Assembly: GCF_900601905.1 (NCBI RefSeq)
Contig: NZ_UWFA01000170.1
Location: 62,001-126,000, forward strand
Length of the DNA: 64,000 nt
Direction: 5' to 3'
From: Pseudomonas viridiflava
GTDB taxonomy: Bacteria > Pseudomonadota > Gammaproteobacteria > Pseudomonadales > Pseudomonadaceae
A model generated the notes under the pieces. The model did no database searches. It saw only the letters and a program-made list of their open reading frames with translations, and was not told the DNA's origin. Positions 33,714-41,816 of the stretch are shown here, in pieces. The position numbers and the translations under genes were made by a program. Positions within the stretch are counted from its first letter, which is position 1, and every line of letters starts with the position of its first letter.

Positions 33714-34495
33714 ACAAGCGCCAGGACGCCTATTACTGGCGTCTGCTGGCCACCGCGATGTGTTTCGCCCTGTTCGGGCTGGGCGGCCTGTGCCTGCGTC
33801 TGTTCTATTTCCCGTTGCTGCGTTGCCTGCCGGGCAATGTGATCGCTAAACGCGACCAGGCCCGGCGCACCATCAGCCGGCTGTTCTGGTTTTTCATTCG
33901 CTGCATGGCGCGCAGCGGCGTGCTGACTTACACCATCGAAGGCGCCGAGCGGCTGGGACGACCGGGGCAGATGATCATTGCCAACCACCCCTCGCTGATT
34001 GACGTGGTGTTTCTGATCGGGCTGGTGCGCGACCACAACTGCGTGGTCAAGCACAGCCTCTGGCAAAATCCGTTCACCTGTGGCCCGGTGCGCTCCACGG
34101 CTTACATCAGCAACGATGGCAGCGCTGAAATGCTCGACATGGCCGCCCATGCGCTGCGCGAAGGCCAGACCCTGATCGTGTTCCCCGAAGGTACCCGCAC
34201 CCAGCCAGGTTGCCCGCCGGAGTTCCATCGCGGCGCGGCGGCCATCGCATTGCGTGGTGCCTCGGTGATCACTCCGGTCGTCATTCAAGTCTGCCCGAGC
34301 ACACTGACCAAGGCCGAACCCTGGTATCGCATTCCCTTCAAGCGCGTGCACTTCAGTTTGCGTGTCGGGGCCGATATAGAACTACACACCTTTGCTGAGC
34401 TTGGCCCCGCGCCGATTGCGTCGCGCAAGCTCAACGATCACCTGCACCACTATTTCATCAGGGAGCTCGCCTTAGATGAGCGATCTACACCGTGA
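33689..34495 (+). CDS. 1-acyl-glycerol-3-phosphate acyltransferase-like protein (APE operon)
   Basis: This 268-residue member of the PlsC/LPLAT family has one N-terminal membrane helix (about residues 15-45), the NHPSLID motif (HX4D) and FPEGTRTQPG. It should transfer an acyl group to a lipid or glycerol-type acceptor at the inner membrane. In this operon it probably helps attach the aryl polyene or a fatty acid to the lipid anchor. The ATG at 33689 has GGAAAA upstream and overlaps the preceding gene. Confidence 0.85.
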   Translation: MALATQPLNKRQDAYYWRLLATAMCFALFGLGGLCLRLFYFPLLRCLPGNVIAKRDQARRTISRLFWFFIRCMARSGVLTYTIEGAERLGRPGQMIIANHPSLIDVVFLIGLVRDHNCVVKHSLWQNPFTCGPVRSTAYISNDGSAEMLDMAAHALREGQTLIVFPEGTRTQPGCPPEFHRGAAAIALRGASVITPVVIQVCPSTLTKAEPWYRIPFKRVHFSLRVGADIELHTFAELGPAPIASRKLNDHLHHYFIRELALDERSTP

Positions 34496-34736
34496 CATCA
34501 AACAGCTGATCATCGACGCCCTGGGCCTCGAAGACATCAGCACCCACGACATCGGCAATGACCAGATCCTGTTCGGCGAAGGCCTGGGCCTGGATTCGGT
34601 CGACGCCCTGGAGCTGGGCCTGGCCATCCAGAAACGCTACGGCATCAAGATCGACGCCGACGCCAAGGACACTCGCAATCATTTCACCAGCGTAGACAGC
34701 CTTGCGGCGTTCGTCAGCGCCCGGCAAGCGGCCTGA
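34476..34736 (+). CDS. Acyl carrier protein 1 (APE operon)
   Basis: An 86-residue acidic carrier with the phosphopantetheine Ser at position 41 in GLGLDSVDALEL. It overlaps the acyltransferase gene by 20 bases and is followed within ten bases by a second carrier gene. APE systems need two ACPs (ApeE and ApeF); which is the elongation carrier cannot be decided by eye. Confidence 0.9.
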   Translation: MSDLHRDIKQLIIDALGLEDISTHDIGNDQILFGEGLGLDSVDALELGLAIQKRYGIKIDADAKDTRNHFTSVDSLAAFVSARQAA

Positions 34737-34745
34737 GGATTGGAC

Positions 34746-35000
34746 ATGCAAACCCGTGAAGACATCTTCGAAACCTTGCGTGTTGCGCTGGTTGAGTTGT
34801 TCGAACTTGAACCTGAGCGAGTCACTCTGCAGGCCAACCTTTATCAGGACCTGGAAATTGACAGCATCGATGCGGTAGACCTGATCGACCACATCAAACG
34901 CAAGACCGGCAAGAAAATCGCCGCCGAAGAATTCAAGACCGTGCGAACCGTCAATGACGTGGTCGAGGCGGTTTACCGTCTGGTCAACGCCGCCGCATGA
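34746..35000 (+). CDS. Acyl carrier protein 2 (APE operon)
   Basis: An 84-residue carrier with the phosphopantetheine Ser at position 40 in LEIDSIDAVDL. The ATG at 34746 is preferred because GAGGA lies six bases upstream; an in-frame TTG at 34740 would add two residues. The stop codon overlaps the next start (ATGA), which suggests coupled translation. Confidence 0.9.
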   Translation: MQTREDIFETLRVALVELFELEPERVTLQANLYQDLEIDSIDAVDLIDHIKRKTGKKIAAEEFKTVRTVNDVVEAVYRLVNAAA

Positions 35001-35542
35001 AGCGGCTGGTCGGCCTGAGTCTTCTGCTGGCAGGCGTTCTGTACCCGTTCGCGGTGTATTACGGCAGCGCCCACGTTGCACCCTGGCAATTTGCACTGTT
35101 GCTCGGTGCTCTATGGCTGGGCCGTGCGCTGACGGCAGCACAGCGCCCAGGCACGTTGATCACCGCGTCGATCGCGCTGGTGTTCTGCGTGCTGCTGGGC
35201 CTGTTCGACAGCCCTGCATTGCTGCGCTGGTACCCGGTACTGATCAGCGCCTCGATGCTCGGCTTGTTTGGCATGAGCCTGATTGACGGCCCGCCCATCG
35301 TCGAGCGGCTGGCGCGTATTCGCGAGCCGATGCTGCCCGACGTCGCTGTTCGCTACACCCGACAGGTCACTCAGGTCTGGTGCTGTTTCTTCCTGGCCAA
35401 TGGGCTGACGGCAGCCGCACTGACACTCTGGGCGCCGCTGACCTGGTGGGCGCTGTACACCGGGCTGATTTCTTACGGATTGATGGGCCTGCTGTTCGCA
35501 GGCGAATGGCTGGTCCGCCGTCGAGTCAGAGGCGCGGCATGA
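34997..35542 (+). CDS. Small membrane protein of APE operons (COG4648-like)
   Basis: This 181-residue, very hydrophobic protein has about five predicted membrane helices and a short charged loop around residues 98-120 (ERLARIREPMLPDVAVRYTR). It resembles the COG4648 membrane protein regularly found between the ACP and ligase genes of APE operons. No catalytic motif is visible. It overlaps its upstream neighbour by four bases, and the ligase gene starts two bases after it. Confidence 0.7.
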   Translation: MKRLVGLSLLLAGVLYPFAVYYGSAHVAPWQFALLLGALWLGRALTAAQRPGTLITASIALVFCVLLGLFDSPALLRWYPVLISASMLGLFGMSLIDGPPIVERLARIREPMLPDVAVRYTRQVTQVWCCFFLANGLTAAALTLWAPLTWWALYTGLISYGLMGLLFAGEWLVRRRVRGAA

Positions 35543-35543
35543 A

Positions 35544-37247
35544 ATGGAACGCATGAACCCGATGGTTGTTGACTGGATAAACCCTGAGCGCCTGTTGCTC
35601 AACCCGCAACCCGCTCGCGCACTGACCCGCGCACCCGAGCTGAACCACGAACAGTTCTGCACTCAGGCGCTGAGCATTGCGGGCGGGCTACAAGCGCGGG
35701 GCATCAAGCGCATGGCCGTGCATCTTGAAGATGCGGGCGAGCTGGCTGTCGCTCTGTTTGCAGCGTGGCGGGCAGGTGTGCAGGTTTTGCTGCCTGCCGA
35801 CCTGCAGGCCCAGACCCGGGAGCGCTGGTCCGCCGAGGTCGATTGTTGGCTCACCGACCAGCCTGGCGACCGCAAGCTGCATGAATTGCTCGCCGATCCG
35901 CTGCCACCGGCGGTGCTGGATCTGGACGCGTGCAGCCTGAGCCTGTGCACATCAGGCTCCAGCGGTGAACCGAAACTGATCGAAAAACAGCTGCGTCATC
36001 TGGTCAATGAAGTCCAGGCGCTGGAGGACCTCTGGGGCGCAGACCTGGGTGCGGCCTGCATCATCGGCAGCGTCGCGACCCAGCATATCTACGGCCTGTT
36101 GTTCCGCGTGTTGTGGCCGCTGAGTGCCGGACGGCTTTTCGTGCGCCGACAACTACCATTCCCCGAGGACTTGCAGCGCGCCAGCCGTGAACACCCCGCC
36201 TTTGCCTGGGTGGCGAGCCCGGCGCTGCTCAAGCGCATGGGTGACAACCTCGACTGGCCGGGCCTGCGCAGCGTGCGCAGAGTGTTCTCATCCGGCGGCG
36301 CGCTGCCTGCCGAGGCCGGCAGCAGCCTGCAACAGCGCCTCGGGCAATGGCCAACGGAAATTCTTGGCAGCTCCGAGACCGGTGGTATCGCCTGGCGCCA
36401 GGGTGAAAACCTGTGGCAAGCATTCGCGGGTGTTGAGCTGGGTCAAGATGCCGACGGCGCGCTGCGCGTCAGTTCGCCCTATCTGCCAACGGGCCACATC
36501 GAACAGACCGCCGACGCCGTACGCCTGAGCGCCGATGGCCGATTCGAGTTGTTGGGCAGGCTGGACCGGGTGGTCAAACTTGAGGAAAAGCGTATTTCCC
36601 TGCCGCTGCTGGAGCTGGCATTGATGGCCCATGAGTGGGTCAGCGAAGCGCGCCTTGGCGTGGTTCAGGAGAACCGAGCCTCACTGGGTGCAGTGCTGGT
36701 ACTCAGCGACAGCGGCCTGCATGCCTTGCGTAATCAGGGCCGACGCACTTTGACCGAAACCTTGCGCCAGCACTTGAGCGCCCACTGCGAAGCCATCGCC
36801 TTGCCTCGGCGCTGGCGCATGGTGCGCCAGCTGCCACTCAACGCTCAGGGCAAACTGCCACAGGCCGATGTCCAGGCAGTGTTGATGGCGCCGCGTGCAC
36901 AGCAGCCGGAAATCCTCGGCGAGCAGCAGGTCGACGGCGAATGGCATGTGCAACTGGGCGTGCCGCCGGACCTGGCTTATTTCAGCGGCCACTTCCCCAC
37001 CGCGCCGGTATTGCCCGGCGTGGTTCAGGTCGATTGGGCATTGGCCATCGCCCAGCGCCTGATGGCTCTCCCGGCGAAGTTTGCCGGGATGGAAGTGCTC
37101 AAGTTTCAGCAACTGGTGCGCCCCGGCGACAATATCAGCCTGACCCTGCGTTTCGACGCCGAACGCAGCAAACTCTACTTCGCCTTCCGCAACGGCGACG
37201 CCCCGTGCTCAAGCGGACGGATATTGCTGGAGGTGGGCGGTGATTGA
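35544..37247 (+). CDS. AMP-ligase fused to a FabZ-like hotdog dehydratase
   Basis: The 567-residue protein has two parts. Residues 1 to about 445 form an acyl-AMP ligase with P-loop TSGSSGEPK (136-144), an LGSSETGG motif, [14 protein letters not shown] and a catalytic Lys in NAQGKLPQ. Residues about 455-567 form a hotdog domain with the FabZ-type [13 protein letters not shown] sequence. In E. coli APE loci these functions are separate proteins (ApeH-like ligase, ApeI dehydratase). The ligase half probably loads an aryl acid on an ACP; the other half dehydrates beta-hydroxy intermediates. The start is uncertain; ATG 35553 is an alternative. Confidence 0.88.
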   Translation: MERMNPMVVDWINPERLLLNPQPARALTRAPELNHEQFCTQALSIAGGLQARGIKRMAVHLEDAGELAVALFAAWRAGVQVLLPADLQAQTRERWSAEVDCWLTDQPGDRKLHELLADPLPPAVLDLDACSLSLCTSGSSGEPKLIEKQLRHLVNEVQALEDLWGADLGAACIIGSVATQHIYGLLFRVLWPLSAGRLFVRRQLPFPEDLQRASREHPAFAWVASPALLKRMGDNLDWPGLRSVRRVFSSGGALPAEAGSSLQQRLGQWPTEILGSSETGGIAWRQGENLWQAFAGVELGQDADGALRVSSPYLPTGHIEQTADAVRLSADGRFELLGRLDRVVKLEEKRISLPLLELALMAHEWVSEARLGVVQENRASLGAVLVLSDSGLHALRNQGRRTLTETLRQHLSAHCEAIALPRRWRMVRQLPLNAQGKLPQADVQAVLMAPRAQQPEILGEQQVDGEWHVQLGVPPDLAYFSGHFPTAPVLPGVVQVDWALAIAQRLMALPAKFAGMEVLKFQQLVRPGDNISLTLRFDAERSKLYFAFRNGDAPCSSGRILLEVGGD

Positions 37248-37326
37248 TTCCAAGGGCAACGCATCACCGGCAGGAGGTCCCGCCCCGTCTTGGACGCCGC
37301 GCTGTCGCGTAGCAAACACGGTCCCC

Positions 37327-37433
37327 GCAGGAGCGGCCGCGCGGCGTTCCGCTTTAGCCGCAAAGGGCCCGGACGGTGGACGCATATTCGTTGCCCGTGA
37401 AGTTGCTTTCACGGCTAAGGCCGCTCCTACAGG
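37327..37433. repeat. REPIN inside the APE operon, GGCTTTAGCCGC family (decayed)
   Basis: A left arm near 37327-37365 (GCAGGAGCGGCC ... GCTTTAGCCGC) and a right arm near 37412-37433 (CGGCTAAGGCCGCTCCTAC) flank an imperfect centre. It fills the only large gap (214 bases) in the first half of the operon, between the ligase-dehydratase and GT2 genes. Confidence 0.7.
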
Positions 37434-37461
37434 AACCGTATTCCCATGCTGAGGCACGGCC

Positions 37462-38196
37462 ATGCATAACCCCTGTGCAATCATTCCGGTTTTCGACCAT
37501 GAACTGGCCGTGCCTGCGGTGGTTCGGGCTGTGCGGGCAGCGGGCTTGCCGTGCGTGCTGATCGACGACGCCAGTAGCCCGGCGTGCGCGGCAGTGCTGC
37601 GACAGCTGGCCGAGGCGGATGAAGTCTATCTGGTGACCCTGCCCATCAATCAGGGCAAGGGTGGCGCTGTGATGACGGGCTTTCGCGAAGCCCAACGCCT
37701 TGGCTTCAGCCACGCTCTGCAAGTGGACGCCGACGGCCAGCATGATCTGACGGATCTGGGCCTGTTTCTCGACGCCTCACGAAAGCAGCCCGACGCGTTG
37801 ATCTGCGGCTATCCGCAATACGACGCCAGCGTCCCGAAAGGCCGACTGTACGCCCGCTACCTCACGCACTTCTGGGTGTGGGTCAACAGCCTGTCGTTGC
37901 AGATCAAGGATTCCATGTGCGGCTTTCGGGTCTACCCGCTGGCTCCGGTTTTGCGCCTGATGGATAGCGTGCACATTGGCAAGCGCATGGATTTCGACTC
38001 GGAAATCCTCGTGCGCCTCTCGTGGCGCAATCAACCCATGCGTTGGCTCCCGACCAAAGTGCATTACCCCCAGGACGGCCTCTCGCATTTCAGAATGTTC
38101 CACGACAACGCCCTGATCTCGAAGATGCACACCAAGCTGTTTTTCGGCATGCTGGCGCGCTGGCCGCTGATCCTCTGGCGGCGGTGGTTGCCATGA
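37462..38196 (+). CDS. Family 2 glycosyltransferase (APE operon)
   Basis: A 244-residue GT2 enzyme with the nucleotide-sugar site VLIDDASS near residue 30 and the metal-binding QVDADGQHD near 90-98. It resembles dolichol-phosphate mannosyltransferase-type inverting enzymes. GAGG at 37451-37454 supports the ATG. In E. coli-type APE loci a GT domain and an acyltransferase domain occur in the same region (ApeJ-like). Here the acyltransferase is a separate gene starting 25 bases downstream. It probably adds a sugar between the polyene and its lipid anchor. Confidence 0.85.
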   Translation: MHNPCAIIPVFDHELAVPAVVRAVRAAGLPCVLIDDASSPACAAVLRQLAEADEVYLVTLPINQGKGGAVMTGFREAQRLGFSHALQVDADGQHDLTDLGLFLDASRKQPDALICGYPQYDASVPKGRLYARYLTHFWVWVNSLSLQIKDSMCGFRVYPLAPVLRLMDSVHIGKRMDFDSEILVRLSWRNQPMRWLPTKVHYPQDGLSHFRMFHDNALISKMHTKLFFGMLARWPLILWRRWLP

Positions 38197-38221
38197 TCGG
38201 TTTATGTGCAGGAGCCCGGCC

Positions 38222-39154
38222 ATGAGTGACAAACACTGGGCCAAACACGAAGAACGCGGCAGTTTCCTACTGATGAAACTCACCGCCTGGGGCGTGCGCC
38301 ATCTGGGGCGTCGGCTGCTGAGCCCGGTGCTGCACGGCATCGTGATGTACTTCTTCCTGTTCGGGCGCCAGGCACGCAAGAGCGCCTGGGAATATCAACG
38401 TCGTCTGTCCACATCCAGCGACCGCCCCGACCTGATGCCCAGCCATAAAAGTGTGTTCGGTCAGTTCATGGCCTTCGCCGATTCGCTACTGGACAAGCTC
38501 GACGTCTGGAACGGCAAGCTGCGTCTGGAGCAGATCGAGATCGTCGACCCGGCCCTGCTGCGCAAACAACTGCGCGGCGAACGCGGGCAGATGCTGGTTG
38601 GCGCTCATCTGGGCAATCTGGAAGTCTGTCGCGCCCTGGCTGAACTCGGTGAAAAAGTCACCATGAACGTGCTGGTCCACACCAAACATGCCGAACGCTT
38701 CAACCGTTTGCTGGGCGAAGCGGGCGCGACCAATCTGCGGCTGATTCAAGTCAGCGAACTGGACCCCGCCGTCATGCTGCAACTGAGCCAGCGCCTGGAT
38801 GACGGCGAATGGCTGGCCATCGCCGGTGATCGCGTGGCACTGCACGGCGGACGCAATGCGCGGGTCGACTTTCTCGGCGCCCAGGCCGCGTTCCCGCAGG
38901 GCCCCTGGCTGCTGGCCGGGCTGTTGAAATGCCCGATCAATCTGATTTTCTGTCTCAAACGCCCAAGCGGTTATCAAGTGACGCTGGAACCCTTCGCCGA
39001 CGCCATCGAATGGCGTCGCAGCGACCGCCAGCAAGTCATTGCCCAATGCGCCCAGCGCTACGCCGATCGCCTCGGCCACTACTGCCTGCAAGCTCCGCAG
39101 CAGTGGTTCAATTTCTACCCATTCTGGAAGTCCGATGACGAATCAAGTTCCTGA
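38222..39154 (+). CDS. LpxL/HtrB-like lysophospholipid acyltransferase (APE operon)
   Basis: This 310-residue membrane-associated acyltransferase has the family HX4E signature in GAHLGNLEV (about residues 128-136) and an N-terminal hydrophobic helix. LpxL-type enzymes use acyl-ACP donors, which fits transfer of an ACP-bound aryl polyene or fatty acid to a glycolipid. ATG 38222 has AGGAG seven bases upstream. The ammonia-lyase gene begins inside its last 20 bases. Confidence 0.85.
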   Translation: MSDKHWAKHEERGSFLLMKLTAWGVRHLGRRLLSPVLHGIVMYFFLFGRQARKSAWEYQRRLSTSSDRPDLMPSHKSVFGQFMAFADSLLDKLDVWNGKLRLEQIEIVDPALLRKQLRGERGQMLVGAHLGNLEVCRALAELGEKVTMNVLVHTKHAERFNRLLGEAGATNLRLIQVSELDPAVMLQLSQRLDDGEWLAIAGDRVALHGGRNARVDFLGAQAAFPQGPWLLAGLLKCPINLIFCLKRPSGYQVTLEPFADAIEWRRSDRQQVIAQCAQRYADRLGHYCLQAPQQWFNFYPFWKSDDESSS

Positions 39155-40682
39155 GCCGGTTACCTTCGGCGAGCGTGCGTTGCAGATCGAAGACGTGCTG
39201 GCCGTGGCCAATCGTCAAGTGCCGAGCGCGTTGCAGAACGACAGCGCCTACCGCCAGCGCATTGCCAAGGGCGCGCAGTTTCTCGATTCGCTGCTGGACA
39301 AGGAAGGCGTGATCTACGGCGTCACGACGGGTTATGGCGACTCCTGCGTGGTGGCCGTGCCGCTGCAACACGTCGAAGCACTGCCCCGCCACCTGTACAC
39401 CTTCCATGGCTGCGGCCTGGGCAAACTGCTCGATGCCCAGGCGACCCGCGCCGTGCTGGCCGCTCGTTTGCAGTCGCTGTGCCACGGGGTTTCCGGGGTG
39501 CGCGTCGAACTGCTGGAACGCTTGCAGGCATTCATTGATCAAGACGTGTTGCCGTTGATTCCGGAAGAAGGTTCGGTGGGCGCCAGCGGCGACCTGACGC
39601 CGCTGTCCTACGTGGCGGCGACGTTGTCCGGCGAGCGCGAGGTGATGTTCCGTGGCGAGCGCCGTCAGGCCAGCGACGTGCACCGCGAACTCGGCTGGGA
39701 CCCTTTGGTGCTGCGCCCCAAGGAAGCCTTGGCGCTGATGAACGGCACTGCCGTGATGACTGGGCTGGCGTGCCTGGCTTTTGCCCGTGCCGACTACCTG
39801 CTGCAACTGGCAACGCGCATTACGGCGATGAACGTGGTCGCGCTGCAAGGCAACCCGGAACACTTCGATGAACGGCTGTTTGCCGCCAAACCTCATCCGG
39901 GACAGATGCAAGTTGCGGCCTGGCTGCGCAAGGATCTGGCCATCGACGCGCCGACCGCGCCGCTGCATCGCCTGCAGGATCGCTACTCCCTGCGCTGCGC
40001 ACCTCACGTACTCGGCGTGCTGGCGGACAGTCTGAACTGGCTGCGTTCGTTCATCGAAATCGAGCTGAACAGCGCCAACGACAACCCGATCATTGATGCC
40101 GACGCCGAGCGCGTGCTGCACGGCGGGCACTTCTATGGTGGGCACATTGCCTTTGCCATGGACAGCCTGAAAACTCTGGTTGCCAATGTTGCCGATCTGC
40201 TGGACCGGCAGCTCGCACTGCTGGTCGATGAGCGCTATAACCATGGCCTGCCAAGCAATCTGTCCGGCGCTCCAGCTGATCGGGCAATGATCAATCACGG
40301 CTTCAAGGCGGTGCAGATCGGCACCAGTGCCTGGACCGCCGAAGCCCTGAAAAACACCATGCCAGCCAGTGTGTTTTCCCGCTCTACCGAGTGCCACAAC
40401 CAGGACAAGGTCAGCATGGGCACCATCGCTGCACGGGATGCCATTCGGGTGCTGGAGCTGACCGAGCAAGTCGCCGCCGCCACGCTGATCGCCGCCAACC
40501 AGGGGCTCTGGCTGCGCAGCCAGACCGCCGATGCACGCCCGTTGCCCGCAGCGCTGGCCGCGATGCACGAACAACTGGCGGCGGACTTCCCGCCGGTCGT
40601 CGAAGACCGTGCGCTGGAAGGCGAATTGCGCCTGTGCCTGCAACGTATCGCTGATCGCCACTGGAGGTTGCATGCGCAGTAA
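39135..40682 (+). CDS. Aromatic amino acid ammonia-lyase (HAL/PAL/TAL family)
   Basis: This 515-residue lyase has the MIO-forming Ala-Ser-Gly at residues 150-152 (in GASGDLTPLSY), catalytic Tyr61 in YGVTTGYG and the NSANDNP segment. The position that selects between substrates reads Phe90-His91. That is neither the Ser-His of histidine lyases nor the His-Leu/His-Gln of tyrosine lyases. Genome annotation usually calls these HAL. Next to an aryl-acid ligase, its likely product is cinnamate or 4-coumarate. The start at 39135 overlaps the preceding gene by 20 bases. Confidence 0.88.
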   Translation: MTNQVPEPVTFGERALQIEDVLAVANRQVPSALQNDSAYRQRIAKGAQFLDSLLDKEGVIYGVTTGYGDSCVVAVPLQHVEALPRHLYTFHGCGLGKLLDAQATRAVLAARLQSLCHGVSGVRVELLERLQAFIDQDVLPLIPEEGSVGASGDLTPLSYVAATLSGEREVMFRGERRQASDVHRELGWDPLVLRPKEALALMNGTAVMTGLACLAFARADYLLQLATRITAMNVVALQGNPEHFDERLFAAKPHPGQMQVAAWLRKDLAIDAPTAPLHRLQDRYSLRCAPHVLGVLADSLNWLRSFIEIELNSANDNPIIDADAERVLHGGHFYGGHIAFAMDSLKTLVANVADLLDRQLALLVDERYNHGLPSNLSGAPADRAMINHGFKAVQIGTSAWTAEALKNTMPASVFSRSTECHNQDKVSMGTIAARDAIRVLELTEQVAAATLIAANQGLWLRSQTADARPLPAALAAMHEQLAADFPPVVEDRALEGELRLCLQRIADRHWRLHAQ

Positions 40683-41097
40683 AGGCGTACTTCACGTTGA
40701 TACCGACGTGCTGGTGCCGTTTTTCGACGTCGACTCCATGAACGTCGTCTGGCACGGCCATTACATCAAATACCTGGAAGTCGCCCGGTGCGCACTGCTG
40801 GACCATATCGGCCACAACTACACGCAGATGCTGGAGTCCGGCTACGGCTGGCCAGTGATCGACATCCAACTGCGTTACGTGCGCGGCGCGGTGTTCGGCC
40901 AGCGTCTGGTGGTGCGCGCCAGCCTGGTGGAATGGGAGAGCCGTCTGAAGATCAATTACCTGATCAGCGACGCCGAAACCGGCGAACGTATGACCCGTGC
41001 CAGTTCGATCCAGGTCGCAGTGGCTATCGAAACCCGCGAGATGCAACTGGCCTCGCCAAAAGTATTTACCGATGCGGTTGAGCGGGTGTTGTCATGA
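40672..41097 (+). CDS. 4HBT-type acyl-ACP/acyl-CoA thioesterase (ApeK-like)
   Basis: A 141-residue single-hotdog thioesterase with the family motif DVDSMNVVWHGHYIKYLE at about residues 19-36; the Asp/His pattern is that of 4-hydroxybenzoyl-CoA thioesterases. TGGAGG at 40662-40667 supports ATG 40672, which overlaps the lyase stop. In APE systems such an enzyme is thought to edit or release intermediates. Confidence 0.88.
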   Translation: MRSKGVLHVDTDVLVPFFDVDSMNVVWHGHYIKYLEVARCALLDHIGHNYTQMLESGYGWPVIDIQLRYVRGAVFGQRLVVRASLVEWESRLKINYLISDAETGERMTRASSIQVAVAIETREMQLASPKVFTDAVERVLS

Positions 41098-41120
41098 ATC
41101 TGAGGAACCTGATCCGTTCC

Positions 41121-41208
41121 GTTGGAGCGAGGCTTGCCCGCGAATCAGACAAATCGGTCTGTCAGGTAAACCCGGTTATCGTTTTTCGCGGGCAAGCCTC
41201 GCTCCAAC
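41121..41208. repeat. REPIN inside the APE operon, GGCTTGCCCGCGAA family
   Basis: Perfect arms at 41121-41144 and 41185-41208 separate the thioesterase stop from the LolA-like start. The element is identical in its arms to those at 93-179, 4444-4531 and 55605-55692. An ATG overlapping the thioesterase stop (41094) reads through the whole REPIN in frame with the downstream gene. Confidence 0.92.
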
Positions 41209-41222
41209 AGAGCTTCCTTGTG

Positions 41223-41816
41223 ATGAAACTGCTGGGCCTTCTGGCCCTGCTCTGCCTCTCTCCCCTGGCCCAGGCCTTCGACCTGCAACAACTCAGCGAT
41301 CAACTCGCCAAACCCGTGGTCGTACGCGGCGATTTCATTCAGGAAAAACACCTGCGCGCCCTGCCCCAGCCGCTGATCAGCAAAGGCCATTTCGTGCTGG
41401 CCAAGGAGTTTGGCCTGCTGTGGCTGCTGAGCTCGCCGCTCAAGCAGGATTACCGCATCAGCCCGGCAGGCATCGCCCGCCGTGATGCCGCCAATGGCTG
41501 GCAACTGCTGCCCGGCAAGAGCGCCGGAGCCGAGCAGAATCGCCTGTTCCTCGCCGTGCTGCAGGGCGATAGCAGCGGCTTGCAGCGCGACTTCGACTTG
41601 CAGCTCAAAGGCGATACCAACGCCTGGCAACTGACGTTGACCCCGCGTTCGCTGTTGCTGCAACAGGTGTTCAGGCAGATCAACATTGAGGGCGGCCCAC
41701 TCGTGCAACGCATCGAGCTACTGGAAACCCAGGGCGATAGCACCTTGCTGAAAATGCTCGACAGCCAGAGCGTGCCGGCCTTGAACGATGCGGAGCGTAA
41801 AGATTTTGCAGAGTGA
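41223..41816 (+). CDS. LolA-like outer-membrane carrier protein (APE operon)
   Basis: This 197-residue periplasmic protein has a signal peptide (about residues 1-19, ending Ala-Gln-Ala) and a LolA-like fold, with the GDFIQEKHL and ISKGHF strand patterns typical of LolA relatives. It probably carries the hydrophobic aryl polyene lipid across the periplasm. The ATG at 41223 yields the signal peptide; a longer in-frame start at 41094 would prefix a peptide encoded by the REPIN. It overlaps the exporter gene by 29 bases. Confidence 0.85.
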   Translation: MKLLGLLALLCLSPLAQAFDLQQLSDQLAKPVVVRGDFIQEKHLRALPQPLISKGHFVLAKEFGLLWLLSSPLKQDYRISPAGIARRDAANGWQLLPGKSAGAEQNRLFLAVLQGDSSGLQRDFDLQLKGDTNAWQLTLTPRSLLLQQVFRQINIEGGPLVQRIELLETQGDSTLLKMLDSQSVPALNDAERKDFAE

